Shown here piece by piece: positions 62,712 through 64,000 of a stretch of 64,000 bases of DNA. The DNA comes from Macrosoma leucophasiata. Lineage: Eukaryota > Arthropoda > Insecta > Lepidoptera > Hedylidae. Every line of letters begins with the position of its first letter. Position 1 is the first letter of the stretch. The stretch is from the NCBI GenBank assembly GCA_036365455.1, contig JAWQUS010000030.1:19364001-19428000 (forward strand), given 5' to 3'. Below the pieces are notes generated by a model. It saw only the letters and a list, made by a program, of their open reading frames with translations. It searched no databases and had not been told where the DNA came from. The position numbers and the translations under genes are program-made.

Positions 62712-62938
62712 ATTTTTTTTTTATGTAATGGAAGTGGCAAACGAGCATGCAGTCTACATTGATGTTAAGTGATGGCCTAAGGTGTTATGCCTCTGTGCCG
62801 GCAATTACAGAGCCGTACATTACCACCTGACCGGAACACGATAGTGCTGAACACTACCATTTAGCGGCAAGTATATTAGGTAATGCGGTGGTGCCTGCGC
62901 CCGCGAGCTCCGTCACTGGAGCTGTACCACCTGTAAAA
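62712..62938 (-). mobile_element. Repeat A, internally deleted
   Basis: GATGTTAAGTGATG joins straight to GCCTAAGGTGTTATGCCTCT, skipping ~60 bp. Otherwise complete to CTGTACCACCTGTAA. Confidence 0.9.
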
Positions 62939-63126
62939 AGTATGTTTATATCTAAATGATTTATACGTGTTATCGCATAGCCATTTAATTATATGTTTAA
63001 CTGTATATATCTGTATTCAAACTGACTATGAAAACATTTGCACCATGAACTGCGGCTTGACCAATCATCTTAGCGTTTGTCCTTTTGTTTACGTACGTGA
63101 TTTCTAATCCTTACCTCAATGAAAAC

Positions 63127-63425
63127 AGAATCAGAATCAGAAACTCATTTATTCATTTAGGGTGACAGGCACCTCTTATGACACGTCAAAAACAAACAAA
63201 ATAAATTAAAGCGAATAACAATTGATATACATGTCAAACAAGATAAAAAATACATGTAAAGTCAAGAATATCACTAAGATAAAACTAAATGTCATATACT
63301 AATGTAAAAAGTATATCAGTAGAATGTCTCTTTTCCCCTTTACAAACTTATAACAAAGAGTAAAAAGAAAAGAAAAAGAGTCATTCTTTGTCATTCACCG
63401 GCAAAGTTAAAAATAAAACAATAGC
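63127..63425 (-). mobile_element. LINE 3' tail F
   Basis: AGAATCAGAATCAGAAACTC through CATTCTTTGTCATTCACCGG. The longest of the three F copies. Confidence 0.75.
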
Positions 63426-63610
63426 GATAATCTGTTTCTCGCTATCGTCTTATTGTCACATATTAAAGTAATAACCTCAATCAAATTGGACAAAGGTGAT
63501 TTATTTATTTTAGAGGTTGTACGTTAACGTAACTTAAATAAAACATAAACCAGCGCAATCAAAAAAGGCGGTCGAGTATGTGGTGGACACCAGTTTAAGA
63601 AGTATAGCCG

Positions 63611-63835
63611 ATTTTTTTTTATGTAATGGAAGTGGTAAACAAGCTTGCAGTTCACATTGATGTTAAGTGATGACTGCAGCCTATAGACACTTACACAAAG
63701 ACCAAGGTTATGCCTCTGTGCCGCAAATTACAGGGCCGTACATTACCACCTGACCAGAACACGATAGTGCTGAACACTACCATTTAGCGGCAAATATAAG
63801 GTAACGCGTTGGTGCCTACGCCCGCGACGGGGCTT
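63611..63835 (-). mobile_element. Repeat A, internally deleted
   Basis: TTTTTTTTATGTAATGGAAG to GGTGCCTACGCCCGCGAC. It skips from GACCAAGG to TTATGCCTCTG and lacks the last ~30 bp. Confidence 0.88.
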
Positions 63836-64000
63836 TTATTTTTTTAATTTTTTTTTGTTCTCCGTTTAAAGAGCTTGGTCAAAGACCATGACGCTCTATA
63901 CGTTCACATGAATTACACTCTTCATTTAAAAAAAAAATAACTAAACAACAGCACATTGACAATGGATATAGTTGCAACAGTATTCTGGCGTCATCCGTAG

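Overview
The window looks like AT-rich, repeat-packed non-coding DNA from a moth or butterfly nuclear genome. The evidence is the set of families present: Lep1-type Helitrons ending in CTAG, tRNA-derived SINEs, RTE, Jockey/CR1-like and BEL/Pao retroelements, mariner, hAT and Harbinger relics, and long runs of stop-rich intergenic sequence. I recognise no host protein-coding exon. All long open reading frames belong to transposable elements.

Layout. 0-7 kb: a GTCC-rich dispersed repeat, a GT-rich triplet tract, Helitron and MITE copies, a small poly(A)-tailed retroposed insertion, a GC-rich possible first exon with a splice donor (3.65 kb), SINEs and a decayed RTE tail. 7.6-11.3 kb: a SINE split by a BEL/Pao LTR retrotransposon (minus strand, 308-bp LTRs, 5-bp target duplication) that has lost its RT, RNase H and most of its integrase. 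13-17.2 kb: a near-perfect 60-bp-arm hairpin, a second GC-rich possible first exon, a candidate recursive (ratchet) splice site, a deleted mariner and an RTE fragment. 17.5-30 kb: tandemly repeated Helitron sequence, a SINE with a 5S-rRNA-like head, SINE fragments, a GCTAC-motif minisatellite and an unclassified direct-repeat block.

31-36.7 kb: an apparently full-length Jockey/CR1-like LINE. It has an Inr+DPE internal promoter, an ORF1 (PHD finger, coiled coil, FP-like C-terminus), an ORF2 (endonuclease and YADD reverse transcriptase) and, between them, an unexpected third open frame encoding a hydrophobic, membrane-protein-like product. 36.7-64 kb: SINE, Helitron and RTE fragments, a 2.15-kb inverted duplication (43.35-45.5 kb), hAT-like MITEs, a foldback element, a recent RTE insertion with a 13-bp target duplication, and a dense cluster of one ~290-bp repeat family at the right end.

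How the parts relate. Two SINE families share their 3' ends with two different RTE LINEs in the same window (SINE B with RTE-b; the 5S-headed SINE E with RTE-a), the expected signature of SINEs borrowing LINE machinery. Nested insertions give relative ages: BEL/Pao in SINE C, SINE B in a Harbinger MITE, SINE E in repeat A, a LINE tail in repeat A, and repeat A in repeat A. The two GC-rich exon candidates and the ratchet-like site all lie on the plus strand, so the window may sit in the long 5' introns of a plus-strand host gene whose coding exons are outside it. That link is inference.

Family names A to J are my own labels from comparing copies inside this window by eye. 'Repeat A plus' means reading from ACTGGTGGTAGAGC towards the A-rich end.
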